Assembly: GCA_936450465.1 (NCBI GenBank)
Contig: OW388291.1
Coordinates: 86,039,099-86,103,098 of the forward strand
Reading direction: 5' to 3'
Length of the DNA: 64,000 nucleotides
Source: Gibbula magus
Taxonomy: Eukaryota > Mollusca > Gastropoda > Trochida > Trochidae
Shown: in pieces, positions 1 to 10,402 of the stretch
Layout: each line of letters starts with the position of its first letter
How positions within the stretch are numbered: position 1 is the stretch's first letter
Program-made: the position numbers and the translations under genes
Notes under the pieces: generated by a model
Told to the model about the DNA's origin: nothing
The model's database searches: none
What the model saw: the letters and a program-made list of their open reading frames with translations, nothing else

Positions 1-1234
1 AATTTTTCGAAAATGATATCCACAATACATGTGATTTAATTCCATTTTATTTTCACAATTGTATTGTTTGTTATTTTAATTATAGCAAGTTGCAATGTGA
101 AAACTATTTGGCAGTTTAATATATGTAAATTGGTGGAGAAAATACAAACCAAACACAAAGACATTTTAGCATAAGTTTACAAATCAATGAAAGATAAGTG
201 TATACTGTATATGAGCAATGTATTGATAATTGTAACAAAAGCACACCTTACATGCATGTATCTGTTGATAACTGAGTTTATGGATGAATAAATTAAGTTA
301 ATTAATACTATGTAAACAAAATTATTTCTAATTAATTAATTCTAATATATTATAAAAAATTATTTAAAAAGTTCAACAATAATGGTTAATAATATGTCAT
401 GGTAATGTATAAATTTAATTATTGTCTTTGGTAATGTAATGTCACTCTCTTTCCACAATGTTTACTCCTTAGGATGATGTAAAAAGAATTGCCTTTTGGG
501 TAATAAAGTGTTATCTTATCCTACATTGAGTTTAACTAGCCTTCTGTAATAATATACACTTATGATGAATATTGTTATATAAAAATCAAATTAAGTTCTA
601 AATAATAATCTTCACTTAATCTGGAAAAAACAGTACTCAATGACAATTGACATTTTGATAGAATTATGGTCACATATAATTCCTATCAAATACCACATGA
701 TAACTTTAATTATTCCATATAATAATTTCTGGGTTTGTTGACGATCAAGGAGCATTGTGTTGACACAGTGTCATAATACAAAAAGCACATGTTGAGTTTG
801 GGTCAATTTGACATCTCATATCTCGTAGTTTTCTCTACAACTGGCAACTGTCACTGCTTGAACAATTGTAATTGAATCGATGTTTCCTTTATTATTACAA
901 AGATTTAGTTTTCAAAATGGATTCTTACTGTCTCCAGTCTTGAAAATCGAAATTATTAGCCAAAGAGTGCGAGATTTGTTTTCCTTGAGAGGTCAAGTCA
1001 TGATTGCAGTGTTCTTTCCGGTTCGGTGCGCATGCGCAATTGATGAAAAAACAAACGAAATCGTAAACTTACACCTTCTAGAAAATTACTAATTAAAACA
1101 TAATTTTGACACCGAGAGCTTTGATTTAATTCAAATCAACAATTTATTTGATGAAGAACACGTGGGTAAATTTTCGTGTGTGAATTTGTAGTATTTCTTG
1201 TAGTAATTAATAGCCAAAGGCCGATTAGGATCCT
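1..1234. other. AT-rich flank, no gene recognised
   Basis: AT-rich intergenic sequence with no reading frame that resembles a known protein. Short frames here have no family motifs. Nothing else is supported. Confidence 0.6.
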
Positions 1235-1296
1235 TGTCGGGCCCGTTTTTCAAATCGCCGATTTCGGCAAATTATTGAAAAAATAAGGCAAATAAT
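1235..1296. repeat. Left direct terminal repeat of the DIRS-type element
   Basis: Matches 6,282-6,343 almost base for base in the same orientation, including the tail gaaaaaataaggcaaataat. It marks the 3' end of the minus-strand element. Confidence 0.75.
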
Positions 1297-1846
1297 TGTA
1301 AATTTCATAAGTGCGCGAAGCGCATGAGAATGAAATTATAATTTTATAAGGGAACTGAAATAAGGTCTAAACTTGATAATCTCTGGCTTCGGCACGAGAT
1401 CTCAGCCTTTAAAAGAAATCTCGCGAGATGTGACAGGTCACATGATCATCCTCTTTTTGAATGGCTTCAGACGTGCATTGTTTCACTCAAATAAAAACAA
1501 ACAATAATGTATTCTCTCAAACTTTTATCAACACAATAAATCCTGGTAAATAAAATTGACTGTATGGCATTATTACTTATACACCAAGTCTAGTATGAAC
1601 AAGTTAAATGTCTCTGGTCACAATCTTGTGACATTCACGAACAAATCTTCAGTGATGAACCAACACTGCAACTCGAAACTTGCTTTCCAGTCAGTCCATA
1701 GAAGTTTAACTGCAACACAGTTATCATCATTAGTACAACATGATAATTATATGGGAGGTGTGGGTGGGAGTTTAGACCTTATTTCAGTTCCCTTATAAAA
1801 TTATAATTTCATTCTCATGCGCTTCGCGCACTTATGAAATTTACAA
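1296..1846. repeat. 77-bp perfect inverted repeat with 397-bp loop
   Basis: Bases 1,296-1,372 are the exact reverse complement of 1,770-1,846. A further direct copy of the inner part (ctgaaataaggtctaaac and following) lies at 1,860-1,887. The loop (1,373-1,769) contains an 80-codon open frame that I do not recognise. It sits between the recombinase stop and the 3' direct repeat, so it may be the element's own split terminal structure, or a foldback insertion inside it. Confidence 0.8.
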
Positions 1847-1914
1847 TTTTACTTCGTGAACTGAAATAAGGTCTAAACTTGATAATTCAAAGCCATGCAG
1901 GTAAACTTAATTGC

Positions 1915-2889
1915 TTATATTTTCAGTACTTTTGTGACATAAGTATTCTTTTTAGTTTCTTTGTGATAGAATTTGTGGAAAGTATTTGCATTAGTCCAAT
2001 TAGCAAAATCAAGAATTTCTTCTACTGAAAGCCCTGCTTTAAATGCTTTTGAGGTACTTGCACCACGGACTGAATGAGCTTGGTACTGCTCAGTATCTAT
2101 TCCAGCCTCTTTCATGAGTTTTTTAACCCATCCAGAGATGGTTGAAACCTGTACTGGTTTATGAGGTTTTGGACCACTTAAGAAAAGTTGGTGTTTCTGT
2201 TCAGGTGAGATTCGCCAGTGTTCAACCCTTTTGTTGTATGCAGCTAATGTTTTTACTGTGTCAAGTTCTGGAATGTTATAACTTTGTATGACTACTGTTT
2301 GTGGTGCATGACCTACTTTTCTGGTCTTTGTCATCTTGACAATGGTAAACTCTACTTCATCTGACTGAATTTTGCAGTATAATGGATCAAGTTTTTGGAT
2401 CTCTGATGCTCTACAAGCTGTGGTAAGTGCTATGAGTGTAGCTAGTTTGTGTGTTAGAGTCTGATCACTTAACCCTTCATTCTCACCGAGTGACACAATG
2501 TAATTCAGTAGTTTATCTACATCCCATGTATCCCCGTATTTAGGCAATGGTGGTCTTTCTTTGAAAATCGCCATCATAGTTTGTTTGATTTTTGGATTCT
2601 GACCAATTGGCAAACCGTCTATGTGAGGGTGTATTGCAGAAATTGCTGATCTCATTACATTGATGGTGTTGTATGAGTAATCTTTTGTGAATAACTCACT
2701 GAGGAAGTTAATTATATCGACCAGAGTGGCCTGTAATGGATTAATTTCCCTTGACTCACACCAGCCAACCCATTTTCTCCAACTGCTGTTGTAAGCTTTC
2801 CTTGTGCCTTGTTGTCTTGATCTTGACAACAATTCGGCAGCATTTTCAGAAATTCCTGATGCGACATGGCGTTCCCTGATATTTTCCAT
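1915..2889 (-). CDS. Tyrosine recombinase (YR) of the DIRS-type element
   Basis: This frame encodes a phage-integrase-like tyrosine recombinase, which would insert circular cDNA by site-specific strand exchange. The N-terminal SAM-like DNA-binding part includes RKAYNSSWRKWVGWC. The catalytic part shows the first arginine in TACRASEIQKL, the H-x-x-R box in HSVRGASTSKAF, and the nucleophile tyrosine in FHKFYHKE close to the C-terminus. All four key residues are present and this part is unbroken. The start is set at the ATG at 2,889, ahead of the first recombinase-like residues. The frame stays open upstream to 4,134, but that part is the shifted shadow of the RNase H frame. It overlaps the RT/RNase H frame by about 180 bp, typical of DIRS elements, and shares its frame with Gag. 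Confidence 0.85.
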   Translation of the reverse strand: MENIRERHVASGISENAAELLSRSRQQGTRKAYNSSWRKWVGWCESREINPLQATLVDIINFLSELFTKDYSYNTINVMRSAISAIHPHIDGLPIGQNPKIKQTMMAIFKERPPLPKYGDTWDVDKLLNYIVSLGENEGLSDQTLTHKLATLIALTTACRASEIQKLDPLYCKIQSDEVEFTIVKMTKTRKVGHAPQTVVIQSYNIPELDTVKTLAAYNKRVEHWRISPEQKHQLFLSGPKPHKPVQVSTISGWVKKLMKEAGIDTEQYQAHSVRGASTSKAFKAGLSVEEILDFANWTNANTFHKFYHKETKKNTYVTKVLKI

Positions 2890-4985
2890 GCCGCTAGCGT
2901 CAGATTGTGTTCTAGGACTAGTGGGTGGGTCTTCCCAGTCACGGACATCAGAAGCTGCGGGTCTGGTGGTAGGAGGATTGGCCTCGATATCGTCATGCTT
3001 AGAATGGTTGGAAACCATGGTTGCGTTTGCCAAGTTGGTGTCACTATTATGATAGTGCTGCTCTCTTTGCGTACTTTGGTCAAACACCTGCCTATTAGGC
3101 AAAAGGGTGGAAACGCATATGCATGACGGTCTTTCCAATTCAGAGTGAATGCATCTGTCGCTACTGCCATTGGGTCTGGGTGCCAACTGACAAATTGTTC
3201 TGTTTGAGTTGTCAGTCTGTCTGCAAAGAGATCTATGCTCACACAGCCCATTACTTTCATTATTTGCTTGAAGAAAACTCTCTTCAGTATCCAACTGCTT
3301 GCATCGTGAAAGTTTCTCGATTCCCAATCGGCTATCACATTGTCTTTCCCTGGTAAGTGCTCGGCAGTCACTGTTATTTCCCTCTGGAGACAAAATTCCC
3401 ACAAAAGTTTTCCCACTTTCAAGAGGTTTGTTGAGCGTGGGCTTCCCATTCTGTTGATTGTTGCTACTGTTGATCGATTGTCTGTTTTCAAATGAATGTG
3501 AATTTTTCGGTTTGACCTGGCAAAAGCCTGAATTGCAAATAGGGCAGCTGTCATCTCCAGCACATTTATGTGTTGTGTGCTCTCCAATGTGCTCCATCTG
3601 CCTCCAGTCCGAGTCTGTCCGCACACTGCCCCCCACCCTTTTTTCGACGCATCGGTTACAATTGTTAGGTCTGGACATGGTGCTAGGATTGCTTTGCCGT
3701 TCCATGTGTTCAAATTGCTTATCCACCAATGGAGTTCCTCTCTGGACTCCGGACTCAGAGTTACACGTGCCTCGTATGTTTGATTTCTTAGGAGGGCTTT
3801 GGTTTTGTTCATTTGTAAGTATCGATAATGAAGAGGTGCTGGTAGCACTGCTTGAATGCATGCTGACAGTTTGCCAATTATCTGTGCGAGTTGTCGCACT
3901 GATATCTTGTCTGCTCTTAGCAATGTTTTGCATTTCTCTGTTATGTGTGTAACCTTCTTGCCAGGCAATGATAGTGTCATTTGAATGCTGTTCACCGTGA
4001 ACCCTAGATATTCTATCTGTTGGCATGGGATCAACTGGGATTTCTTGTAGTTGATTACAAAGCCCAGGCATTCTTATGTTTTTATAATAGAATTTCTGTC
4101 TATTTGTAACTGAGATAGACTCTGGTTCAGACAAATAATGTCGTCCAGGTAGATGAGTAGGCGGATCCCTAACCGTCTAAGAATTGCCACCACAGGTTTT
4201 AAAATCTTTGTGAAACACCTGGGGGCTGGGGCTAGGCCGAAAGGCATGCATTGGAACTCGTACAGTGTTTTGTTCCACCTGAAACGAACATATTTCTTCT
4301 GATGTTCTGCTAGGGGAACACAATAATATGCATCTTTCATGTCTATTGTTATCATGTAGTCTTTTTTCTGAATTAGATCTGATAGCATTGACATTGTTTC
4401 CATCTTGAAGTGTTTGTGTGAAATGTTTTTGTTTAGTTTTTTGGCATTGAACACTGGACGAAAACCCCCTGACTTTTTTGGTCTTATGAACATTGTGCTT
4501 ATGAATTGATTTTTGTCTGGGAGAACAGGATTCACTGCATTTTTTAGTATCATTTCCTTCACTTCCTGATCTCGAATTTTGCTTTCTTCTGGATTTAGTA
4601 CAAGTGGCTTTGGTTCTTTTGTTTGGTTTGGTGGATTGATGAATTCGATTTTCATCCCCATTACGAGACTCAAAATCTGAGCATCTTTTGTAATTTTTCC
4701 CCAATTTTTCAGAAAATATTTTAGTCTGCCACCAATGATTTTTGGTGCCAGTTTGTTTTGGATGTTTACAAAATTGAATTTTTCTATTTCTGGGTGAACC
4801 CTGTTTTCCCAAACTAGGTTTTGGTTTTCCATTAGGTACATACCTGTTTTTTCTTGAGTTGCCTTCTGTGTTGAGGCCTCCACGTCCTCGGGAACCACCT
4901 CGGCTTCCACGATGACGCAGTCTGAGAGAGTTTCTGCTGTATCCACCATAGCCTCTTGATTGGAAGCCCACCCGATCGAGCACAC
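2712..4985 (-). pseudogene. RT/RNase H (plus methyltransferase-like tail) of the DIRS-type element, one nonsense codon
   Basis: The frame encodes reverse transcriptase then RNase H. RT signs in order: FRPVFNAKKLNKNI, the first catalytic Asp in YMITIDMKDAYY, QCMPFGLAPAPRCF and the YLDD box (LLIYLDDIICL). A TAA at 4,074-4,076 breaks the frame directly after this. The same frame resumes with GFVINYKKSQLIPCQQIEYL, so this is a substitution and not a frameshift. RNase H residues are seen in TIVTDASKKGWGAV, LEMTAALFAI and LKTDNRSTVATIN. The tail (DLFADRLTTQ, SWHPDP, YAFPPFCLI) resembles the region annotated as a phage-type adenine methyltransferase in DIRS elements; that part is less certain. The frame is +1 to Gag, so expression would need frameshifting or internal initiation. 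The exact start is unclear. Confidence 0.85.
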
Positions 4986-6087
4986 TTGTACGAGTGGGCT
5001 CTCCCTGAAAGGGAGGTTTTGAGAACTTCTTGCTGTCGCTCAGTTCTCTTTGCAAAAGTTTTCTTTTCTTTTTGTCTTTGGATTGTTTCGATAGTTTTCT
5101 GTAGAATTTGCTGCCAAACAACATTTTACCTTTTAGCAGTAGGTGCTTATGTTTAGTCAAACATTTCTGAGCTTTCTTCTGATTTCGGAGAAATCTTGAC
5201 AGAATGTTCAGTCTTCGGTGATAGTTAACTGCTACACCCGCTTGTCCAACAAGACAAACTGTCTGTTCAATCGCAGAGAGAAAATCGTACATGTCCAAAT
5301 CAGCCTCATCACCGTTTTCACAGGCACTTTCGACAGCTGACCAAACTTTTGACAGCGGTCCCATGATGTTTACAACACGCTGATGAATTCTTCGAAAGGC
5401 AATATCCTGTGCTTTAGTTCCAGCGTTATGTTTCTCTTCAAGCATATCTGCCCATTCATCATCGAGTGTTTTCGTTTCACACTCCCGATTACCGGGAACT
5501 GGACAATCTTTTAGAATAGAATCTTCAATAACACTCTCCTTGAGATATTCGGTAAAGTTTTTGTCAATGTAAGAGTTCATGCCATCACTCAATGTTGGTC
5601 TTAAGTCAATTTCGCGTGGAGCGAATCGTTCATACTGGGCGCCGCCATTGTTGTTGTCGCCATCTTGGCTCGAGTCTCGCGTTAGCGAACGAGATTTAGC
5701 GTGATCACGTTTACGGTGGCGATAACGTGCATCGCTGTCAGAAGTGTCAGAGTCGCTGCTGTTGTCACTGCTATTGTCACTTGTATCCTTTGAACAATCA
5801 GAATCACAACTAGAAGTTGATGACCTAGAACTTGATCTTGTTCTGGAACGTTTCCTCTTGCGAGGGATTCTGTAACGAGATCGTCCTCGCTCTTCAAGCC
5901 TGTTATCACAGTCTTTAGGGTAATCCCTTGTGTATTCATGATCACTGGATTGAGCCTCTTGGCTAGTCGATGTTTTCGTTCGATCATGCTTATTCTTTGC
6001 CTTTTGGCTTTTTCAGCTGTCATGATTTTGTGCCTTTTGGCTACACTCAATGTCCGACGCCGATTTCTCTTTCTCAGAGTCGGCCAT
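4177..6087 (-). pseudogene. Gag-like protein of the DIRS-type element, one nonsense codon
   Basis: The best start is the ATG at 6,085-6,087 (MADSEKEKSASD). A TGA at codon 25 (6,013-6,015) breaks it, after which the same frame runs open to 4,177. Next comes an Arg/Ser-rich segment (RKRKRSRTRSSSRSS, then Asp/Ser runs), a helical middle part around VVNIMGPLSKVWSAVE and a basic RG-rich stretch (RGSRGGSRGRGG) likely to bind nucleic acid. These are usual for DIRS Gag proteins. Everything after about 4,860 is out of register with RT and is probably not functional. A short frame at 5,682-6,050 overlaps in another phase and is a shadow. Confidence 0.75.
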
Positions 6088-6119
6088 TGCGGACGTCAAA
6101 ATCACTCTGCAAATGTTTA

Positions 6120-6149
6120 GAAAAAAAAAAAAAAAAAAAAGAAAAAAAA
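6120..6149. repeat. Poly(A) tract
   Basis: About 20 A, one G, then 9 A, just upstream (minus strand) of the DIRS-type Gag start, thus in the element's 5' leader. Confidence 0.9.
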
Positions 6150-6281
6150 ATTGTGTACGATAACAGAGTAAAAACACTCCCTCTTACTACAAAAGAGTTC
6201 TTGGGCATCGATGACATAAAGAAACAAAAATAAAATCTCGATACAATTCTCGGCGTCAGAACACGTCTGAACGTTATGAAA

Positions 6282-6343
6282 GTCGGGCCCGTTTTTCAAA
6301 TCGCCGATTTCGGCAAATTATTGAAAAAATAAGGCAAATAATA
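6282..6343. repeat. Right direct terminal repeat of the DIRS-type element
   Basis: Direct match to 1,235-1,296. It forms the 5' end of the minus-strand element. Confidence 0.75.
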
Positions 6344-7179
6344 AAAAATACACTGACTGGATGATTAGATTTCATAATTTTATATTGGTATATGACAATA
6401 ATTTGATCGAGAAACTCCTATTATTTCTTTATTTCGACTTTGAAAATTTCGGAGGAAAATTTCCACTTTTTTCAATGCGAGGCTCCTCGTCTCGGTAACT
6501 GCGGAGCGTAGCCCAGCGTAGGGGAGCTTGACCGAGGCGAGCACGATCGTCTATTATTTTACCAAACTATGTTGTTAATAAATATTGTCATGTATTAAAA
6601 AAACGTTTTGTTTTGTTTTCCCAACATCCATCTCGACACAAGTGCACAGTGGTGTGTATTCTTACCTTGAGGGTATTTCCAAAATTACAATTTACATTTA
6701 CATTTTGTGCAACTTTAATGATTTTCATTTAATTACAGCAATGTGCCAAACGTGTTACAGGAATCGCTGTTTCCCCATTCGATCCCATGTTATTTCAATG
6801 TTTTTTCATGGATAATTTTAATTATCTCAATTTTCAAAATATTTTACTGAAAATTGACATGGAAACAGCAGATCTACCCCGCAAAAGTACCAATTATCTG
6901 ATTTTGGATACAATGGTATTTAATAAAACAGTTAAATGGTTACTGAGGTATGTCCATTTCTTCAGCCCTTTAGGCTTACATATATGGTGGGACGTTACTG
7001 TAAAAATACCAAGTCATTATTTTGCTGTTTTCCAAAACCATGCTTAAAATTAATGAATTTGAAATGTGTCTAAAAATAATAAGATGTTAGATTACAATCT
7101 TGTTGAATTTCATAAGTTTTCGTTCACTTCCGATCATGAAAATTTATTTGTGATATTTTACTAACACTTTCAACTTCTT
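6344..7179. other. Intergenic, no gene recognised
   Basis: AT-rich sequence with a short GC-richer patch near 6,475-6,550. Open frames here are short and without motifs. Confidence 0.5.
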
Positions 7180-7367
7180 ACATGGTTATATTTTGGATAA
7201 CACTACCTTCAATAGTAAGCCTACACATTCTTCGAGGCGAAATGGTCGTGTCGTAAGCTGTTGGTACAGTCAATGCTGGCGATATAGTTGCTTTACTCTG
7301 AGGTTGTGGGTTCGAATCCTGCCCGAGTGAAGGTATTGAAGGTAGTGTTATCACAAATATAACCATG
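7180..7367. mobile_element. Short tRNA-like MITE, degenerate copy
   Basis: Begins acatggttatattttgga and ends with its near reverse complement (ataaccatg), giving terminal inverted repeats of about 38 bp. The inside holds gctgttggtacagtcaatgc and a B-box-like gggttcgaatcc. It is a partial match to the right arm of the 281-bp hairpin at 51,290-51,570, with a different left interior. The termini suggest a non-autonomous DNA element that took up tRNA-like sequence. Confidence 0.7.
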
Positions 7368-8113
7368 CATGTTATATTTCTTCACTATCTAATTGGCAAG
7401 AATTTCTAACTTTCAACTTCACTTTTTACCACATATAATGTTTTTTACCAACATAACATGACAAAGAATTCATCTTGTTTTTCACATCTCTTCATGTTGA
7501 GCAAATTAATAAACAATTTATATAATGTTCATGTTTTTGTAAAGCTGGGCAAGTATCCTATAATATATAGGCCTAAAATTCAACTCATATCTACGGAAAA
7601 TATGACAATTAAATGACATATATGACATGGTTGAGAAAAATCATTGTTTATGCAATGTATTTCAACAAAAGCGTCCCTATTATCGGGGTAGGCCTATTTG
7701 AAAATCATGATCATGGATGCAAATAATTTTATGAAGTAATTTACTATTCAGAAACAGGTCAAAATCATTTTTCATTGACGTTTCATTTAAAATAATATTT
7801 GCAACATCCAAAAGAAATTTTATTGCATCAAAGTGTAATGCCCAAGTGGTACTGGGAAGACATATTTTACAGGTAAGCTTGGACAGCGTATCAGAAAACG
7901 GCTGCTTTTTCACTATTGCACGTTTGATACTGTATTTATTTATTTTTTCATTCTGAATAATCTGAACATTGTTTTCAATTATCTTATAACGATATGATGA
8001 AAATTAGTATCCACTATCTATAATCCTTTAACATTCTACTGAAATATGGAGGATGAGTCAGTTTTCCGGGTAAGAAAGATCCAAGAAAGATCTTGTGACG
8101 ATTGAATCTAGAT
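7368..8113. other. Intergenic, no gene recognised
   Basis: AT-rich. A 77-codon minus-strand frame at 7,680-7,913 has no recognisable motif and is probably chance. Confidence 0.5.
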
Positions 8114-8180
8114 TATAAATAGCTGCTGAGGGAAGCAGACGATAGTCGGGCGCAAAACAAGACGCGCAACGTGTAGATGA
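8114..8180 (+). promoter_or_regulatory. Possible TATA-type core promoter
   Basis: A TATA box (tataaat, 8,114-8,120) is followed by a GC-richer leader (gggaagcagacgatagtcgg). This resembles the start region of an LTR or a host transcript, but no downstream coding exon was found. Weak call. Confidence 0.2.
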
Positions 8181-9325
8181 AACCAGAAAAACAAGCATCA
8201 CAACAACGCGTGCGACAGATTTCAATGTACGGAGCAACTGTTTAAGGGCGGTCGGCTCCCGCGTTTAAATTATAATAATAAGTCAACTGGAAACAATATT
8301 AAATATTTTATGGCATCAATAGGAAGCTAAAATATATGCGTATGTATCAATATGTCTTAATATAGCTTAATTTAGGTCGAAAAACCGTGCTACAGTGCCT
8401 TTAAACTACACGTTTACGAAAGTAATTTTTTCGATTTGTTCTTTTGAAAAGAATTATGCCTCATGCCTTATGACATACCATGATTGTAGCTAAAGACAAT
8501 ATGCATGTAATTGAATAAAATAAAAAAACCTGGCATGTTACATTGTGTACCAGTGCTTGGGCCAAATCAGAATGTCTAAACAACTGTAACATAAACTTTC
8601 AAAGATTTAGGTGAAAACTTTCTCTATACATGTAGATTAATAGCATAGCGGAAGTTATATGCTAAATTTAAACTTGAAAATCATGTGAAACTGTGCAATG
8701 CGTGTGTATGTGTATTTGTAAAACAGAAAAGAAGTTGACAGTCACATGTTGGTTCGTATATATAAACTGATGGTAAAAACGGAAATCGCGAATACCTAAT
8801 ATATACAATCAAGTAAAACCAATTCACTACATATACAAAATTCAATAAACGTAACAGCTTATAAACTATTACTTAATTGATAGTCCAGTTAAAGAAGGCA
8901 CCAGTAAGCACGCAGGTAGCGTCCCATTCTGCCTACAGTCCCAATCTGCCTACAGATTAAAACATGTTAGGGTCCAGTGACCAGGAAGTAAGGGTTATAT
9001 GCTGACCTGTTCTACCTCTTAAAATGAACTCAACCAAATTATCGGTTCCAATTCAATTTAATTCTTTATTAACCGTAAGTTGTACAATTTATCGGTGATT
9101 ACATAAAGTATAGAATTACATATGAAGCATGTTGACGGATTTGACAATTCCGATGCGGACTACTTGATATACATACATAATTTTTAATATTGTACATAAT
9201 GTACATATTTCTGATTTATTATATATTTATTATTATGATATATTCTTTGATATAGTTATAATTAACACCTTCCTTGATGTAGATATTTGACTAAATATAA
9301 TTGAACGGCTTGGTCATTAATGATT
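8181..9325. other. Intergenic, no gene recognised
   Basis: No coding signal. A short repeated phrase (tcccattctgcctacagtcc / tcccaatctgcctacag) occurs at about 8,920-8,960, with a similar piece near 9,965. Confidence 0.4.
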
Positions 9326-9600
9326 TGCTTTATAACTTGATGCTGTTCTGGTTTATACCATATTTCTGCAAAACCAATAAATTTTTTAACCTGAAAAACC
9401 CATATTTTACTGAACGCGATTCCGCTTCACCACAGACATATTCATAGCAGCCGCTTAAAATACAATTATTTGTTCCCAATAACTTCTGCCAATATTCTAT
9501 CAAATTAAACATTGTTTTAAAGTTTAATGGACAGCGCCCAAGTTCAGAATAAATCATAGCACTGCAGGTTGATTTCTCAACGCCTAATGTATTTTTTTTT
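9326..9600 (-). pseudogene. LINE (non-LTR retrotransposon) C-terminal fragment
   Basis: Reading minus, the frame contains the pattern LGVEKST, then MIYSELGRCPLNFK and a WQKLLG motif. This corresponds to the region after the RT domain of the LINE at 59.5-61.2 kb (VGQSTPT then VYGECRRYPLY). Only this piece is left; there is no RT core and no zinc-knuckle tail. Family relation comes from this shared pattern and is good but not definitive. Confidence 0.6.
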
Positions 9601-10164
9601 AAGGAATAGTAGACTTTTATTATAATTCAAAACAATGCCAAAATTTACAAAATTGTCAACAGCATCACTACCACCTCCATTCAGATGTTTTTACCTTCCC
9701 TCCCTAAACACTTTTAGTTTTCATGAAGTTAGCTTCCAAACCCCACTGCGATAATTATTCAGGTCTCTCATATCACCTTTTCTAAAACACAGACACATTT
9801 ACTGCTGTAGCCGAGAAGGGGAAAAACAGATGATACAACATTATTGAACACCTTATATAATCTAGGGTAAAATTATGTTACTCTGTTGTGATGTTTGTAA
9901 CTGGAAAGTGGGTTCTTCCATTATGATAAGGGTAAAAATTCATTTTCACAAAATGCCTTAACTACTTGTCGTAGGCAGATTGGGATGTATGCATAATGGG
10001 ACCTAATCAGCACGCAATGTATCATGTGTATAGCTGAGCTTCGGTGACTTGAGATAATATTATGCCAAGCTCATGGAGTCAAGTCGTAATGCGTCTCTGT
10101 GGGGTGTCTGCATGTTTATCCAGTTAATACGTGCACATGGTTCCATCAATCATCGGGATCCAAC
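9601..10164. other. Intergenic, no gene recognised
   Basis: Starts with an A/T run next to the LINE fragment. No coding or RNA signal seen. Confidence 0.4.
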
Positions 10165-10171
10165 AGCTCTC

Positions 10172-10402
10172 ATTGGTCGAAAATAGCTTGCTGTTGCTAG
10201 ACTCTTTTCCGATTGGTTGTGAGATTAATCTAGTAGTGTATAAATGTATTTCAGTTAACATACAAAACCGCTCGTTAAATCCCCGTAATCATCATCATAT
10301 CAACCCACTAGTGTGAGCAAACATGACTTCTGAGTAAGTATTCATTTACGTACAATTCGTTACACGTTCAAACGATGAATCTAAATTATTTTCCATTGCA
10401 GT
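10172..10402 (+). promoter_or_regulatory. Candidate promoter and first exon with short intron
   Basis: Two inverted CCAAT boxes (attgg at 10,172-10,176 and 10,212-10,216) precede a TATA box (tataaat, 10,239-10,245). Downstream an ATG (10,323) is followed after 11 bases by a consensus donor (gtaagt, 10,334). A good acceptor (ttttccattgcag) ends at 10,401. If spliced, the product would be only about 15 residues, so this may be a non-coding transcript or a piece of a lost gene. The signals are real; their function is inferred. Confidence 0.35.

Larger units (their letters stand above)
1235..6343 (-). mobile_element. DIRS-type tyrosine-recombinase retrotransposon
   Basis: The element reads on the minus strand with Gag, then RT/RNase H, then tyrosine recombinase, the order known for DIRS-order retrotransposons, which integrate with a recombinase and not a DDE integrase. 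A 60-odd-bp sequence starting tcgggcccgtttttcaaatc is found in direct orientation at 1,235-1,296 and 6,282-6,343 and is taken as the terminal repeat. The 3' side also holds a complex inverted repeat (1,296-1,372 with 1,770-1,846). Direct rather than inverted termini point to the PAT/Ngaro-like arrangement, though the exact ends are not certain. Two in-frame stops (TGA at 6,013-6,015; TAA at 4,074-4,076) suggest this copy is inactive. No target duplication was seen, as expected for recombinase-driven insertion. Confidence 0.85.

Noticed and set aside
5682..6050. Separate small ORF upstream of Gag
   Set aside because: It is out of frame with the Arg/Ser-rich Gag start beginning at 6,087, which continues in frame to the rest of Gag apart from one TGA.
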